A stretch of 64,000 nt of DNA, from assembly GCF_018780385.1 (NCBI RefSeq), contig NZ_JADMJO010000003.1:186001-250000 (forward strand), given 5' to 3'. The stretch comes from Hydrogenophaga sp. GTDB taxonomy: Bacteria; Pseudomonadota; Gammaproteobacteria; Burkholderiales; Burkholderiaceae_C. The notes beneath the pieces were generated by a model. That model did not search any database, was not told the DNA's origin, and saw only the letters and a list, made by a program, of their open reading frames with translations. Shown here in pieces: positions 55,179 to 63,304 of this stretch. Positions within the stretch are counted from its first letter, which is position 1. Each line of letters begins with the position of its first letter. The position numbers and the translations under genes are program-made.

Positions 55179-55427
55179 ATGGCCGATCCCAAGCACCTTG
55201 ATCAGATCACCGAGCGTGTCGAACGCCTGCTGTTGCGGCATGAAGAACTGCAGCGCACCAACGCCCTGCTGGTCGAGCAGGTGCACACGCTGCAGGCCGA
55301 GCGCGACTCGCTCAAGTCCCGCCTGATGGCCGCGCGCGCGCGCATCGATGCGCTGTTGGAGCGCCTCGCGCCCACGCACATCGACCCGGCCAGTGCCCAG
55401 CCCGACAGCCACAAGGACCGCGCATGA
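55179..55427 (+). CDS. small coiled-coil protein upstream of zapA (TIGR02449/ZapB-like)
   Basis: An 82-residue protein almost entirely coiled coil: QITERVERLLLRHEELQRT and LLVEQVHTLQAERDSLKSR show heptads of Leu and Val. It resembles the short TIGR02449-type/ZapB-like proteins encoded just before zapA, so it may act in cell division. The stop codon TGA is supplied by dispersed repeat R2. The start at 55179 is chosen (MADPKHLDQ). Confidence 0.8.
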   Translation: MADPKHLDQITERVERLLLRHEELQRTNALLVEQVHTLQAERDSLKSRLMAARARIDALLERLAPTHIDPASAQPDSHKDRA

Positions 55428-55469
55428 GCGCAGCGCCGGGCCGCCCCAAGCCAGCTCGCACCGCAGTGC
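55423..55469 (+). repeat. dispersed repeat R2, copy b
   Basis: Begins CATGAGCGCAGCGCCG and ends CTCGCACCGCAG, as copy a at 38761-38808. Its TGA is the stop codon of the coiled-coil gene, and it fills most of the gap before zapA. Confidence 0.7.
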
Positions 55470-55488
55470 AAAGCACGGAGGTTTTCCA

Positions 55489-55872
55489 ATGAACAAGCCA
55501 GGCAGCAAGCAGATCGAGGTTCAGATCATGGGCCAGAGTTATCTGCTCTCGTGCCCGCCCGGTGGCGAGTCGTCGCTGCTCGACGCGGTGGAGCGCGTGG
55601 ACACCGCCATGTGCCGCATCCGCGATGCCGGCAAGGTGAAGGCACGCGACCGCATCGCCGTGCTGGCCTCGCTCAATCTGGCGTTCGAACTCTCTCAGAA
55701 GGAAGCCGAGAGTTTTCAGGCTTCGTCCTTTGGTCAGCCGGACAACAGCGCGTTTGCCGAGGCCGGTGGCGCCTTCGACCACGAGCCTCTGGACCCGCAA
55801 ACCCAAGCCCGCGTTGATGAACTCATGCGCCGTCTGGACCAGACACTCGACAAGGACGGCCGGTTGCTCTGA
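55489..55872 (+). CDS. zapA: cell division protein ZapA
   Basis: A 127-residue FtsZ-ring stabiliser. The N-terminal domain has VQIMGQSYLLSCPPGGESSLLDAVERVD (given in part IMGQSYLLSCPPG) and the C-terminal part is a coiled coil (RDRIAVLASLNLAFELSQ). GGAGG lies before the ATG. 6S RNA follows, the usual arrangement. Confidence 0.92.
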   Translation: MNKPGSKQIEVQIMGQSYLLSCPPGGESSLLDAVERVDTAMCRIRDAGKVKARDRIAVLASLNLAFELSQKEAESFQASSFGQPDNSAFAEAGGAFDHEPLDPQTQARVDELMRRLDQTLDKDGRLL

Positions 55873-55934
55873 CACCGTCCGTCACTGCGCTCTCTTTTCT
55901 TTTCCGCTGGCCCGCACGGGCCTCGCGCAGCACC

Positions 55935-55940
55935 TACAAT
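55935..55940 (+). promoter_or_regulatory. -10 box for 6S RNA
   Basis: TACAAT, 6 nt before the likely 6S 5' end. The -35 region lies inside a GGCCC-GCAC-GGGCC hairpin at 55909-55922 and is not consensus. Confidence 0.5.
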
Positions 55941-55945
55941 TTCCC

Positions 55946-56120
55946 TGTCTGCAGTGCGCGCCGGGCTTTATATTTCCTTGAACCAATGCTCATAGAGCCC
56001 GGGCTTGGTACATTGCGTGGCTGGCGTGAGCGTCTCGCGTCAGACGATCCCGAAGCCACGCTGCCCTTGCCCACCTGAACCCCGGTTCAGGATGCCGGTC
56101 CGGCGGCACTTGCAGACACC
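55946..56120 (+). ncRNA. ssrS: 6S RNA
   Basis: About 175 nt directly downstream of zapA, the conserved position of ssrS. The ends pair: TGTCTGCAGTGC near the 5' end with GCACTTGCAGACA near the 3' end. Inner pairing CCGGGCTT...GAGCCCGGG and a large central bulge fit the open-promoter-like 6S fold that binds sigma-70 RNA polymerase. Ends are estimated to within a few bases. Confidence 0.85.
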
Positions 56121-56124
56121 TTTC

Positions 56125-56940
56125 ATGCCTTTCGATCCCCTGTTGATTCTTCAATTGGCCGCGCTCGGCCTGGGTACCGGTTTTCTGGCCGGCTTGTTGG
56201 GAATCGGTGGAGGCATGCTCATGGTGCCCTTCATCACCTTCATCCTCTCGGCTCGGGGTGTGGAGGCCGATCTGGCCGTCAAGATGGCCATCGCCACATC
56301 GATGGCCACCATCATCTTCACTTCCATCTCCAGCGTGCGTGCGCACCACAAGCGCGGAGCCGTGCGCTGGGACATCGTCAAGGGTCTGGCACCGGGCATC
56401 GTGCTGGGTTCAATGATCGCCAGCCTGGGCGTGTTCGCCCTGCTCAAGGGCAGCTGGCTCGCGTTCTTCTTCGCCGGCTTCGTCAGCTTCTCGGCCACTC
56501 AGATGCTGCTGGACAAAAAACCCAAACCCACGCGCACCATCCCCGGCACCCCTGGCCTGCTCGGCGCGGGCGGCGTGATCGGGTTCCTCTCGGGCCTGGT
56601 CGGCGCTGGCGGCGGATTCGTCAGCGTGCCCTTCATGACCTGGTGCAACGTGACCATCCACAACGCGGTGGCCACCAGTGCAGCGCTCGGCTTTCCGATC
56701 GCACTGGCCAACGCAGTGGGTTACATCATTGCCGGGCAGAACGTACAGGATCTGCCCGCCGGCGCGGTGGGCTACATCTACCTGCCGGCACTGGTGGTGA
56801 TCGCTTGCGTGAGCGTGCTGATGGCGCCGCTGGGCGTGAAGGCCGCTCATGCACTGCCGGTGAAGTCGCTCAAGCGGGTGTTCGCCGGCCTGCTCTACAT
56901 GCTGGCCGCCTACATGCTCTACAAAGGCATCACAGCCTAA
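56125..56940 (+). CDS. TauE/SafE-family sulfite exporter-like permease
   Basis: A 271-residue membrane protein with seven or eight hydrophobic helices and the internal duplication typical of TauE/SafE: GLLGIGGGMLMVPFITFIL is given in part as GLLGIGGGMLMVP, and the second half has GLVGAGGGFVSVPFM. It probably exports a sulfur oxyanion or small organic acid. The ATG lies 5 nt beyond the 6S RNA 3' end and has no Shine-Dalgarno, an unusual start context. Confidence 0.9.
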   Translation: MPFDPLLILQLAALGLGTGFLAGLLGIGGGMLMVPFITFILSARGVEADLAVKMAIATSMATIIFTSISSVRAHHKRGAVRWDIVKGLAPGIVLGSMIASLGVFALLKGSWLAFFFAGFVSFSATQMLLDKKPKPTRTIPGTPGLLGAGGVIGFLSGLVGAGGGFVSVPFMTWCNVTIHNAVATSAALGFPIALANAVGYIIAGQNVQDLPAGAVGYIYLPALVVIACVSVLMAPLGVKAAHALPVKSLKRVFAGLLYMLAAYMLYKGITA

Positions 56941-56946
56941 AAGGAG

Positions 56947-57020
56947 AGCCCCCACGCTCCGCCGCTTCGCGGGTCGCTGCCCCCCAAAGGGGGCTGGCCT
57001 TGCTTGGGGCGGCCCGGCGC
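56947..57020 (+). repeat. GC-rich intergenic repeat R3
   Basis: Contains CCGCCGCTTCGCGGG, CCCCCCAAAGGGGG and GGCCTTGCTTGGGGCGGCC-type segments, starting a few bases after the TauE-like stop and ending before the convergent rraA gene. Its stem-loop make-up resembles R1. It may serve as a terminator for both genes. Confidence 0.55.
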
Positions 57021-57034
57021 GGCGGCCTGACCCA

Positions 57035-57538
57035 TCAGGTCAGCGCGCGATCCGCGACAACGATGCCGTCCTCATCGGCATAGAGCCAGTCGCCAGGCCG
57101 CACCCACACGCCCTGGATCTGCACCGCCACATCGCGCTGGCCTTCGTTGCGCTTCGCGGTGGGCAGCGGCAGGGATGCCAGCGCGCGGATGCCGGTCTGG
57201 CTCGTCGCGAGTTCGGCCACGTCACGCACACAGCCATCGATCACCACACCGGCCCAGCCATTGCGCGCAGCCGCTGCGCCCAGGTTGCCGCCCAACAAGG
57301 CACGGCGCAACGAGCCACCACCGTCAACCACCAGCACGCGGCCCTCGCCCGCGCTGTCCACTGCGGCCTTCACCAGCGAGTTGTCTTCGAAGCATTTGAC
57401 GGTGACCACCGTTCCACAGAAGCGATGCACCGCACCGAAATCGCGGAACACCGGTGGCAGCACACGAAAGGCGCCAGAGGTGTCGTTCTTGTGTGCATCG
57501 CACAGATCGCAGGTGGCGAATGATGGCGTGTTGGTCAT
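57035..57538 (-). CDS. rraA: RraA-family protein (RNase E regulator / HMG aldolase-like)
   Basis: A 167-residue RraA-like protein. CFEDNSLVKAAVDSAGEGRVL is given in part as CFEDNSLVKAAVD; VVDGGGSLRRALLGGNLG and VIDGCVRDVAEL are hallmark segments, the latter with residues that bind metal in the aldolase branch. In E. coli RraA inhibits RNase E; many relatives are aldolases. ATG at 57538 has AGGAAA upstream. It is divergent from the SWIB gene. Confidence 0.92.
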   Translation of the reverse strand: MTNTPSFATCDLCDAHKNDTSGAFRVLPPVFRDFGAVHRFCGTVVTVKCFEDNSLVKAAVDSAGEGRVLVVDGGGSLRRALLGGNLGAAAARNGWAGVVIDGCVRDVAELATSQTGIRALASLPLPTAKRNEGQRDVAVQIQGVWVRPGDWLYADEDGIVVADRALT

Positions 57539-57711
57539 GGAATTTCCTGTCAAAACGTGAAGCGCGGACAGCGAGGAAAACAGCGCCGCATTTGAGCAGA
57601 TGCGCCTGCACGCCGCGTCGCTTGGGGCTCTGCCCGCGTCGAAGTGTTGTTTTCCCCGCCAAAAAGCAGCTTTCCCCCTCTGAAAACGAAGAAAAAACCG
57701 AGTCGCCCTCC

Positions 57712-57740
57712 TTGGATTGCATGTGCATCTCCATTAGCAT
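57712..57740 (+). promoter_or_regulatory. possible promoter of histone-like SWIB gene
   Basis: TTGGAT (57712-57717) and TAGCAT (57735-57740) with a 17-bp spacer, 68 bp before the start codon. A strong ribosome-binding site (AGAAGGAA at 57793-57800) follows. The rest of the 270-bp gap from rraA shows nothing else I can name. Confidence 0.45.
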
Positions 57741-57808
57741 CCGAGACACCAGTGTGAAAGCGCGTTTTCCGCTGGGGAATAAGTCAACTTCTAGAAGGAA
57801 ATTCAACC

Positions 57809-58258
57809 ATGGCAACTGCGAAAAAAGCTCCCGCTAAAAAAGCGGCCCCGGCCAAGAAGGCTGCTGCTCCGGCAAAGAAGGCCGCTCCGGCCAAGAAAGC
57901 CGCGGCACCTGCCAAGAAGGCTGCTCCTGCGAAGAAGGCTGCTCCGGCCAAAAAAGCCGCTCCAGCCAAGAAAGCTGCACCCGCCAAGAAGGCAGCTCCT
58001 GCCAAGAAGCGCACCCCCAACGCTGCGTTCATGAAGGCACTGACCCCCAGCGCCGCGCTGGCCGCCATCGTGGGTGCAAGCCCCCTGCCGCGCACCGAAG
58101 TCACCAAGAAGATCTGGGAATACATCAAGAAGAACAAGCTGCAGGACTCGGTGAACCGTCGCATGATCAATGCCGACGCCAAGCTCAAGGAAATCTTCAA
58201 GAAGGCCCAGGCCTCCATGTTCGAGATGACCAAGCTGGTCAACGACCACCTGAAGTGA
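57809..58258 (+). CDS. histone-H1-like / SWIB-domain fusion protein
   Basis: A 149-residue very basic protein. Residues 1-68 are an array of APAKKA-type units (about eleven), like the tail of eukaryotic histone H1 and bacterial AlgP/HctB-like proteins, and should bind DNA non-specifically. Residues 72-149 form a SWIB/MDM2 domain (PRTEVTKKIWEYIKKNKLQ, MFEMTKLVNDHLK) closely similar to the 85-residue paralogue at 26039-26296. It is probably an abundant nucleoid protein: it has a good ribosome-binding site and an intrinsic terminator. Function not established. Confidence 0.92.
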   Translation: MATAKKAPAKKAAPAKKAAAPAKKAAPAKKAAAPAKKAAPAKKAAPAKKAAPAKKAAPAKKAAPAKKRTPNAAFMKALTPSAALAAIVGASPLPRTEVTKKIWEYIKKNKLQDSVNRRMINADAKLKEIFKKAQASMFEMTKLVNDHLK

Positions 58259-58295
58259 TCCTGGCTTTCGCACCCGGTTGGGTGTGATTCCCCAG

Positions 58296-58327
58296 CAAAG
58301 CCGACGCAAGTCGGCTTTGTTGTTTTC
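58296..58327 (+). terminator. intrinsic terminator of SWIB fusion gene
   Basis: A 10-bp perfect stem (CAAAGCCGAC / GTCGGCTTTG) with GCAA tetraloop, followed by TTGTTTT. Confidence 0.88.
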
Positions 58328-58397
58328 GCCATCTCCGCAACGGACGCTCAAGTGCAGTTGTGAGAAACTGCAACGCAACCCGCATACCCCCACCGGC

Positions 58398-60230
58398 ATG
58401 ACCAGCAGCCCCACCCCCAATACCTCGCAGATCCCGGACGACAAAGGGGCTGGGGAGACTGCACTTCCATTGCCGCAGCAGCGCCACAAGGTGGTGCTGG
58501 TGATGGACCTGGTGGAGTCGGTGCGCCTGATGGCCGCCAACGAAGCCGCCGTGGTGAACCAATGGCGCGGTTTTGTGCACCACGCCACCAGCACGGTGCT
58601 GCCCGACTGCAAGGGCCGCATGGTCAAGAGCCTGGGCGACGGCATGCTGGTGGAGTTCGACCAGCCCACCGATGCGGTGCGCGCGGCCCTCACGCTGCAC
58701 AAATACTTTGCCCCGCTCAACGACACCTTGCCGGTCAACCAGCACCTGTTTCTTCGGGCCGGGCTGAACGCCACACACCTCTACGCCGACGAGAACGACG
58801 TGTATGGCCACGGCGTGAACCTCGCGGCCAGGGTGGCCGACCTCGCCGCCCCGGGCGAGACCATCATCACCGCCAGCATCTTCGACGGCATCGTGGTGGG
58901 CATGGATGCCGAGGTGGAAGACCGCGGCGAAAACTACCTCAAGCATTGGCCCGAACCGGTTCGCACCTGGGCCATTCATCCAGTGAGTGCGGGGTCGTCC
59001 GCGATCCGAGCCCAGGTGCCAGAGGGCACTGCGCTGGACTTCCGCCCTTCAATCGCCGTCGTGCCCTTCGAGACGCGCAGCCACGTCACCGAACAGTTCG
59101 TCATTGGCGAACTCATTGCCGACGGCGTCATCGCGCAACTCGCGCGCAGCCCCGATCTGCGCGTGATCTCCCGCCTGTCCACCACCGCCTTCCGGGGGCG
59201 CACCTCTTCCGCAGGCGAAATCGGTCGGCACCTGGAGGCCACCTTTGTGCTGGGCGGCAGCTACGTGACCTACGGCGACAAGGTCGTGATCATGGCGCAG
59301 CTCACCGACAACCGCCGCGAAGAAGTGATCTGGGCCGATCGGCTCACAGGCGACGTGCGAGACCTGATGGAAGCCCAGAGCGCACTGCTGGACGCCCTGT
59401 GCTCTGCCTGTTCCAAGGCATTGCTGAACGACGTGGTGCAGCGCACCCTGGTGCTGCCCCTGCCCCAACTCGACAGCAACGCCCTCTTGCTCGGTGGCAT
59501 CACGCTCATGCACCGCTCCACGCCGCGAGACCTGCAACGCAGCCACCAATTGCTCGAAGCGGTGGTGGAGCGCCACAAGCGTGTGGCCACGCCATGGGCC
59601 TGGCTGGCCAAGTGGCACATCATGCAGGTGGTGCAAGGGCTCTCGGCCGAACCCGCGCGAGACTTTCAACGCGCCATTGACACCGCAGACCGAGCACTCG
59701 ATCTGGAACCTGGCAGCTCTCTGGCCATAGCCATCAAAGGCCATGCGCTGTGCCACCTCGGAGACGACGTGGACGCATCGCGCAGGCTGCTGCAGGAGGC
59801 GACGCTGAGCAATCCGAACGACCCGATGGCATGGCTCTACAACTGCGTGTGGGCACAGATGTGGGGAACCGACGAAGATTCGGTCAGCTACGCGGAGCAG
59901 GCATTGCATCTTTCGCCGCTTGACCCGCAGAAATACTACTTCGAGATGATGCTTGCGGCGAGCCATGCTGCCATGTGTCACTGGGAAGAGTCCGTGCGGT
60001 TCTGCCGAGCTTCGCTGCAAAAAAATCGCTACCACCTGCCCACCATTCGATGTCTTCTGGTGGCGCAGTACGAGCTTGGCGCCGTGGACGATGCAAAAGA
60101 ATCGTTGAAGCTTCTGTTGAGCATGCAACCGAACTTGACCCTCAACCACTATCTTTCGGCGGGCAGCCAAAGCCCGCTGCGTCAGCGAGTCGCGAACGCA
60201 TTGTCCAATCTGGGTTTGCGCAACAACTAA
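58398..60230 (+). CDS. class III nucleotidyl cyclase with TolB-like and TPR regions
   Basis: A 610-residue protein. Residues 30-180 are a class III adenylate/guanylate cyclase domain: metal Asp D37 (VLVMDLVES), second metal Asp D81 (SLGDGMLVEF) and the N141/R145 pair (GHGVNLAARVADL) are all present, so catalysis is plausible. Residues 215-345 resemble the TolB/FlgO-like module seen in cyclase-TPR proteins (SIAVVPFETR, ELIADGVIAQLARSPDLRV, VLGGSYVTYGDKV). Residues 370-600 are helical TPR-like repeats (ALDLEPGSSLAIAIKGHAL). There is no membrane segment. It is followed 15 bp later by the PAP2-fold gene. The nucleotide made cannot be told. Confidence 0.88.
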   Translation: MTSSPTPNTSQIPDDKGAGETALPLPQQRHKVVLVMDLVESVRLMAANEAAVVNQWRGFVHHATSTVLPDCKGRMVKSLGDGMLVEFDQPTDAVRAALTLHKYFAPLNDTLPVNQHLFLRAGLNATHLYADENDVYGHGVNLAARVADLAAPGETIITASIFDGIVVGMDAEVEDRGENYLKHWPEPVRTWAIHPVSAGSSAIRAQVPEGTALDFRPSIAVVPFETRSHVTEQFVIGELIADGVIAQLARSPDLRVISRLSTTAFRGRTSSAGEIGRHLEATFVLGGSYVTYGDKVVIMAQLTDNRREEVIWADRLTGDVRDLMEAQSALLDALCSACSKALLNDVVQRTLVLPLPQLDSNALLLGGITLMHRSTPRDLQRSHQLLEAVVERHKRVATPWAWLAKWHIMQVVQGLSAEPARDFQRAIDTADRALDLEPGSSLAIAIKGHALCHLGDDVDASRRLLQEATLSNPNDPMAWLYNCVWAQMWGTDEDSVSYAEQALHLSPLDPQKYYFEMMLAASHAAMCHWEESVRFCRASLQKNRYHLPTIRCLLVAQYELGAVDDAKESLKLLLSMQPNLTLNHYLSAGSQSPLRQRVANALSNLGLRNN

Positions 60231-60245
60231 CCAAATGGAGAAACT

Positions 60246-61373
60246 ATGAGCGGAGGCACAAGCGGCGGAACGAGTGGAGGCACAAGCGGCGGAACGAGTG
60301 GAGGCACCAGCGGCGGAACGAGTGGAGGCACAAGTGGCGGAACCAGTGGCGGAACCAGCGGAGGAACAGCCAGCGCGGTTGTGAATTCGGATGCCCTCAT
60401 TCTCAGCCGCGCCGCCATCGTCGGCCCGTTCATCGGTGCGGTCCTGCACGTCAACGAACCTGTTTTCGACCAGCCCGACAACCTCAGGCTCTGGGCCGAT
60501 GGCCCCCGCGTCGAAGCCTGTTTCACCGACCTCGTCGAGGGACTGCTCTTCAAAACACGCAATGGTCCCAAGGAGGCGATGCTGGAGTTTGCCAATCTGC
60601 AAGCCAGCAATATCCAGCGCAAAACTCTGGTGAAACTGCGCGCACCGACCAAGCCGCAGTTCAAGAAGCAGCTGGACCTGGTGGCCGCGTACGCCGACCT
60701 GCGGGCCGACCGCGCTGCCGAGATCGTGGCGCAAATGGCGCCTCCCATGGCCTTTTGGTCATCTGTGGTTGGGCTCACCGCGCACCGGCACAAGAAGACA
60801 CTGCAGCTCATGGACCTGGTGTTCTCGTTGTGCATTCACGTCGAGATGCGCTTCAAGCACATCTTCGCCAGCATCCGGCCGGTGGCGATGTCGCCACAGA
60901 TCCAGCCCATGATCGAGACGCCGGGACACGGCAGCTGGCCCAGTGGCCACGCCACCGAAGCGTTTGCCATGGCCGTGCTGCTGGAGGCGCTGCTCAACGC
61001 CGCGTCGCCTCAGGCCAGCCCCCCCAATGGCTCCGAAAGCCGCGAGCAATTGCAACGCCTGGCCGCACGCATTGCGACCAACCGCGTGGTGGCCGGTGTG
61101 CACTATCCGGTCGACAGCGCTTGCGGGCGCTTGCTCGGCACCGCTCTGGCCGAATTCCTGGTGGCTCGGGCCACTGGCACCAAGGTGCACGAGCGCGGTT
61201 TCGACGGCCGCCTGTTCGAAGGCCCCCATGGCGAACCGCTGGACTTCAGCCTGCACCAGTCGATGGACCACACCAGCGGTCACGCCTACACACGATCGGC
61301 GAGCAGCACGGGTGTGGGCAACGCGCCCCTGGTTGCCTGGCTGTGGGAGGAAGCGATCAAGGAGTGGGCATGA
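60246..61373 (+). CDS. PAP2/vanadium-haloperoxidase-fold protein with SGGT repeats
   Basis: A 375-residue protein. Residues 2-41 are ten perfect SGGT repeats. The catalytic set of the PAP2/haloperoxidase superfamily is complete: K204-x6-R211-P212 (KHIFASIRP), PSGH at 232-235 (SWPSGHATE) and R280-x5-H286-x3-D290 (NRVVAGVHYPVD). The helices look soluble, not membrane-spanning, and no signal peptide is seen, closer to vanadium-dependent haloperoxidases and soluble acid phosphatases than to lipid phosphatases. GGAG precedes the ATG. Its stop overlaps the protease start (ATGA). Substrate unknown. Confidence 0.85.
   Translation: MSGGTSGGTSGGTSGGTSGGTSGGTSGGTSGGTSGGTSGGTASAVVNSDALILSRAAIVGPFIGAVLHVNEPVFDQPDNLRLWADGPRVEACFTDLVEGLLFKTRNGPKEAMLEFANLQASNIQRKTLVKLRAPTKPQFKKQLDLVAAYADLRADRAAEIVAQMAPPMAFWSSVVGLTAHRHKKTLQLMDLVFSLCIHVEMRFKHIFASIRPVAMSPQIQPMIETPGHGSWPSGHATEAFAMAVLLEALLNAASPQASPPNGSESREQLQRLAARIATNRVVAGVHYPVDSACGRLLGTALAEFLVARATGTKVHERGFDGRLFEGPHGEPLDFSLHQSMDHTSGHAYTRSASSTGVGNAPLVAWLWEEAIKEWA
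60249..60368 (+). repeat. 12-bp tandem repeat, 10 copies, coding SGGT
   Basis: Ten in-frame 12-bp units encode Ser-Gly-Gly-Thr. Neighbouring units alternate AGC-GGC-GGA-ACG and AGT-GGA-GGC-ACA forms, giving a 24-bp higher-order period in the first part. Copy number could vary by slippage without changing frame. Confidence 0.95.
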
Positions 61374-63301
61374 GCGCGGGCTGGGCCCCGTTACCTACCG
61401 GCGAATTCACCGGCATCCACTGGAGCGCGCCTGGCGCCATCGACGGGCAAGACCCCTACTTGGCGTGGGCCGAAGCCGACAAGTTCGCCGGCTACCGCGT
61501 CAAGCCAAAGGGCAAGCCGCCGAAGTGGCTGCCCATCGTCATTGAACTCACACCGGGCGCCAGCGTGCCGGCGCTGGTGGCGGCCTCCAGCACGAAGTGG
61601 CTGCAGATACCGCGCGTGTATCTCAACCTGCCCGCGCTGCGCTTTTGCACGGCACACGTTAGCCACAAGTTCTTCCAGCGGCTGCGCTCCGACCCACAAC
61701 TGCGCAGTCTGATCCAACGCCTGGAGCTAGGCCTGCCGGTGGGCCACCACACGCAACCGATCCACGACCCCTGCACGCCGGGCGCACATCCCGTCAACGC
61801 ACCCGATCGCCTGAACGGAAAGGTACTGGGCTTGATCGATGGCGGATTGGCCTTTGCCAACCAGGTCTTCCTCAACGCCAAAGGCCGCACACGGGTGAAG
61901 CACTTCTGGCGTCAGGACGACACGCAGGACGGCAACTGGCCAGGCAACGAGCCGCACCACCAGACGCCGCTGGACCCCGCTCGCGCCGGCCCCCGACCGC
62001 GCGACATGGGCTACGGCCACGAACTCTCGGGCGCGGCCATCAACAAAGCCATGGCGGCCTACACGCACCATGGCCGGCTGGACGAAGACGCGCTCTATGA
62101 GCACCTCCAACTGTGGGATCTGAGCAAACCCGTCAACCACGGCACACACGTGATGAGCCAGGCCTGCGGCTCGGGCAACCTGCTGCAACCCCGGGACGAC
62201 GAGGCCAGCCGCTGCGACCTGATCGCGGTGCAGCTGGACTGGTCCAACGTGCTCGATACGTCAGGAGGCGCGATGAACGTGAGCGTGCTCGATGCACTCA
62301 TGTACATCCTGGCGCGCTGCACGCCCCAAGCTCAACTGGTGGTGAACATCAGCTGGGGCACGCTGGCAGGCCCACACGACGGCAGCTCCATCCTGGAGGC
62401 TGCGATGGACCAGCTGATCGATCTGTACGGGGGACGTCTGCAGGTAACGGTGCCCGCGGGCAACGCCTACCAGAGCCGCACCCACGCCAACGACACGCTT
62501 GCACCGGGCGCATCGGTGCCCTTGCACTGGCGCGTGCAACCCGACGACCGCACGCAGAGTTTTCTGGAGATCTGGCTGCCCGACGATGCGCAAGGTGTCG
62601 AGATCAGCGTGACGCCACCCGGCCATGCGCAAGCCTTGCCACCGCTGCGCAAAGGAGAGTCGGGTCTGTGGCTGGGCGCCGACGGCCTGCCGATGTGCGG
62701 CCTGATCTTTCCGAACGACTCGGCGTTGGGCATCGGTAGCACCTGCGCCCTGCTGGCGCTGGCGCCCACCTTCAGCCGCTACCCCAAAACGGTCATCGCA
62801 CCGTTTGGCTCATGGCAAGTGACGCTGACCAACACCGGCGCCGAGCCCGTGGTGTTCGACGCCTATGTGGAGCGGGACGACGTTGCGCTGGGTCAGGACA
62901 CCGGCGCGCGGCAGTCCTACTTTGAAGACGCGTGGTACGACACCAGCGGCAACATCGGCAGCTTCGTGGACCACCCGAACAACCCCACGCCCATCCGGCG
63001 CAGCGGCACCTTCAACAGCCTGTCGACCGGGCAGAACACGGTGAGCGTGGGCGGCCTTCGCCGGCACGCATCGCCCAGCGGGCACTTCGCGCTGTACTCC
63101 CCGCGCAAACCCGACCCGGACGCCAGCCGACCACAACGCCCCGGCGTGAAGAATGTGCCCGACACGCTGGCCGTGAGCGACGACAACCCCGCCCTGTGGG
63201 GTGTGCTGGGCGCGGGCAGTCTGAGCGGGAGCGTGGTGAGGCTGGCGGGCACCAGTTCGGCCGCGCCGCTGGAGGCACGACGCCTGATCAACCTGCCCTG
63301 A
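61370..63301 (+). CDS. S8 (subtilisin) family serine peptidase, no signal peptide
   Basis: A 643-residue protein with the subtilase triad in order: D157 (VLGLIDGGLAF), H257 (VNHGTHVMSQ), oxyanion N365 (VPAGNAYQS) and S629 (LAGTSSAAP). Between Asp and His is an insert of about 90 residues, and between Asn and Ser one of about 250 residues with beta-rich sequence. The N-terminal 150 residues resemble neither a signal peptide nor a standard propeptide. The catalytic Ser lies only 14 residues from the C-terminus, so the end is compact. ATG overlaps the PAP2 stop, so the genes are coupled. Confidence 0.87.
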   Translation: MSAGWAPLPTGEFTGIHWSAPGAIDGQDPYLAWAEADKFAGYRVKPKGKPPKWLPIVIELTPGASVPALVAASSTKWLQIPRVYLNLPALRFCTAHVSHKFFQRLRSDPQLRSLIQRLELGLPVGHHTQPIHDPCTPGAHPVNAPDRLNGKVLGLIDGGLAFANQVFLNAKGRTRVKHFWRQDDTQDGNWPGNEPHHQTPLDPARAGPRPRDMGYGHELSGAAINKAMAAYTHHGRLDEDALYEHLQLWDLSKPVNHGTHVMSQACGSGNLLQPRDDEASRCDLIAVQLDWSNVLDTSGGAMNVSVLDALMYILARCTPQAQLVVNISWGTLAGPHDGSSILEAAMDQLIDLYGGRLQVTVPAGNAYQSRTHANDTLAPGASVPLHWRVQPDDRTQSFLEIWLPDDAQGVEISVTPPGHAQALPPLRKGESGLWLGADGLPMCGLIFPNDSALGIGSTCALLALAPTFSRYPKTVIAPFGSWQVTLTNTGAEPVVFDAYVERDDVALGQDTGARQSYFEDAWYDTSGNIGSFVDHPNNPTPIRRSGTFNSLSTGQNTVSVGGLRRHASPSGHFALYSPRKPDPDASRPQRPGVKNVPDTLAVSDDNPALWGVLGAGSLSGSVVRLAGTSSAAPLEARRLINLP

Positions 63302-63304
63302 CGC

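Noticed and set aside
57815-58010. Possible non-coding tandem repeat array.
   Set aside because: It is the APAKKA codon array of the histone-like SWIB gene; synonymous variation shows it is coding.
60249-60368. Possible CRISPR-like array (regular short repeats).
   Set aside because: Units are contiguous 12-mers in frame with no spacers; it is a coding tandem repeat.
59975-61369. The upstream in-frame extension of the protease gene, with repeated Arg/Asn/Glu/Trp-like units.
   Set aside because: It is the SGGT tandem repeat and the PAP2 and cyclase genes read in another frame. The protease start at 61370 overlaps the PAP2 stop as ATGA and fits better.
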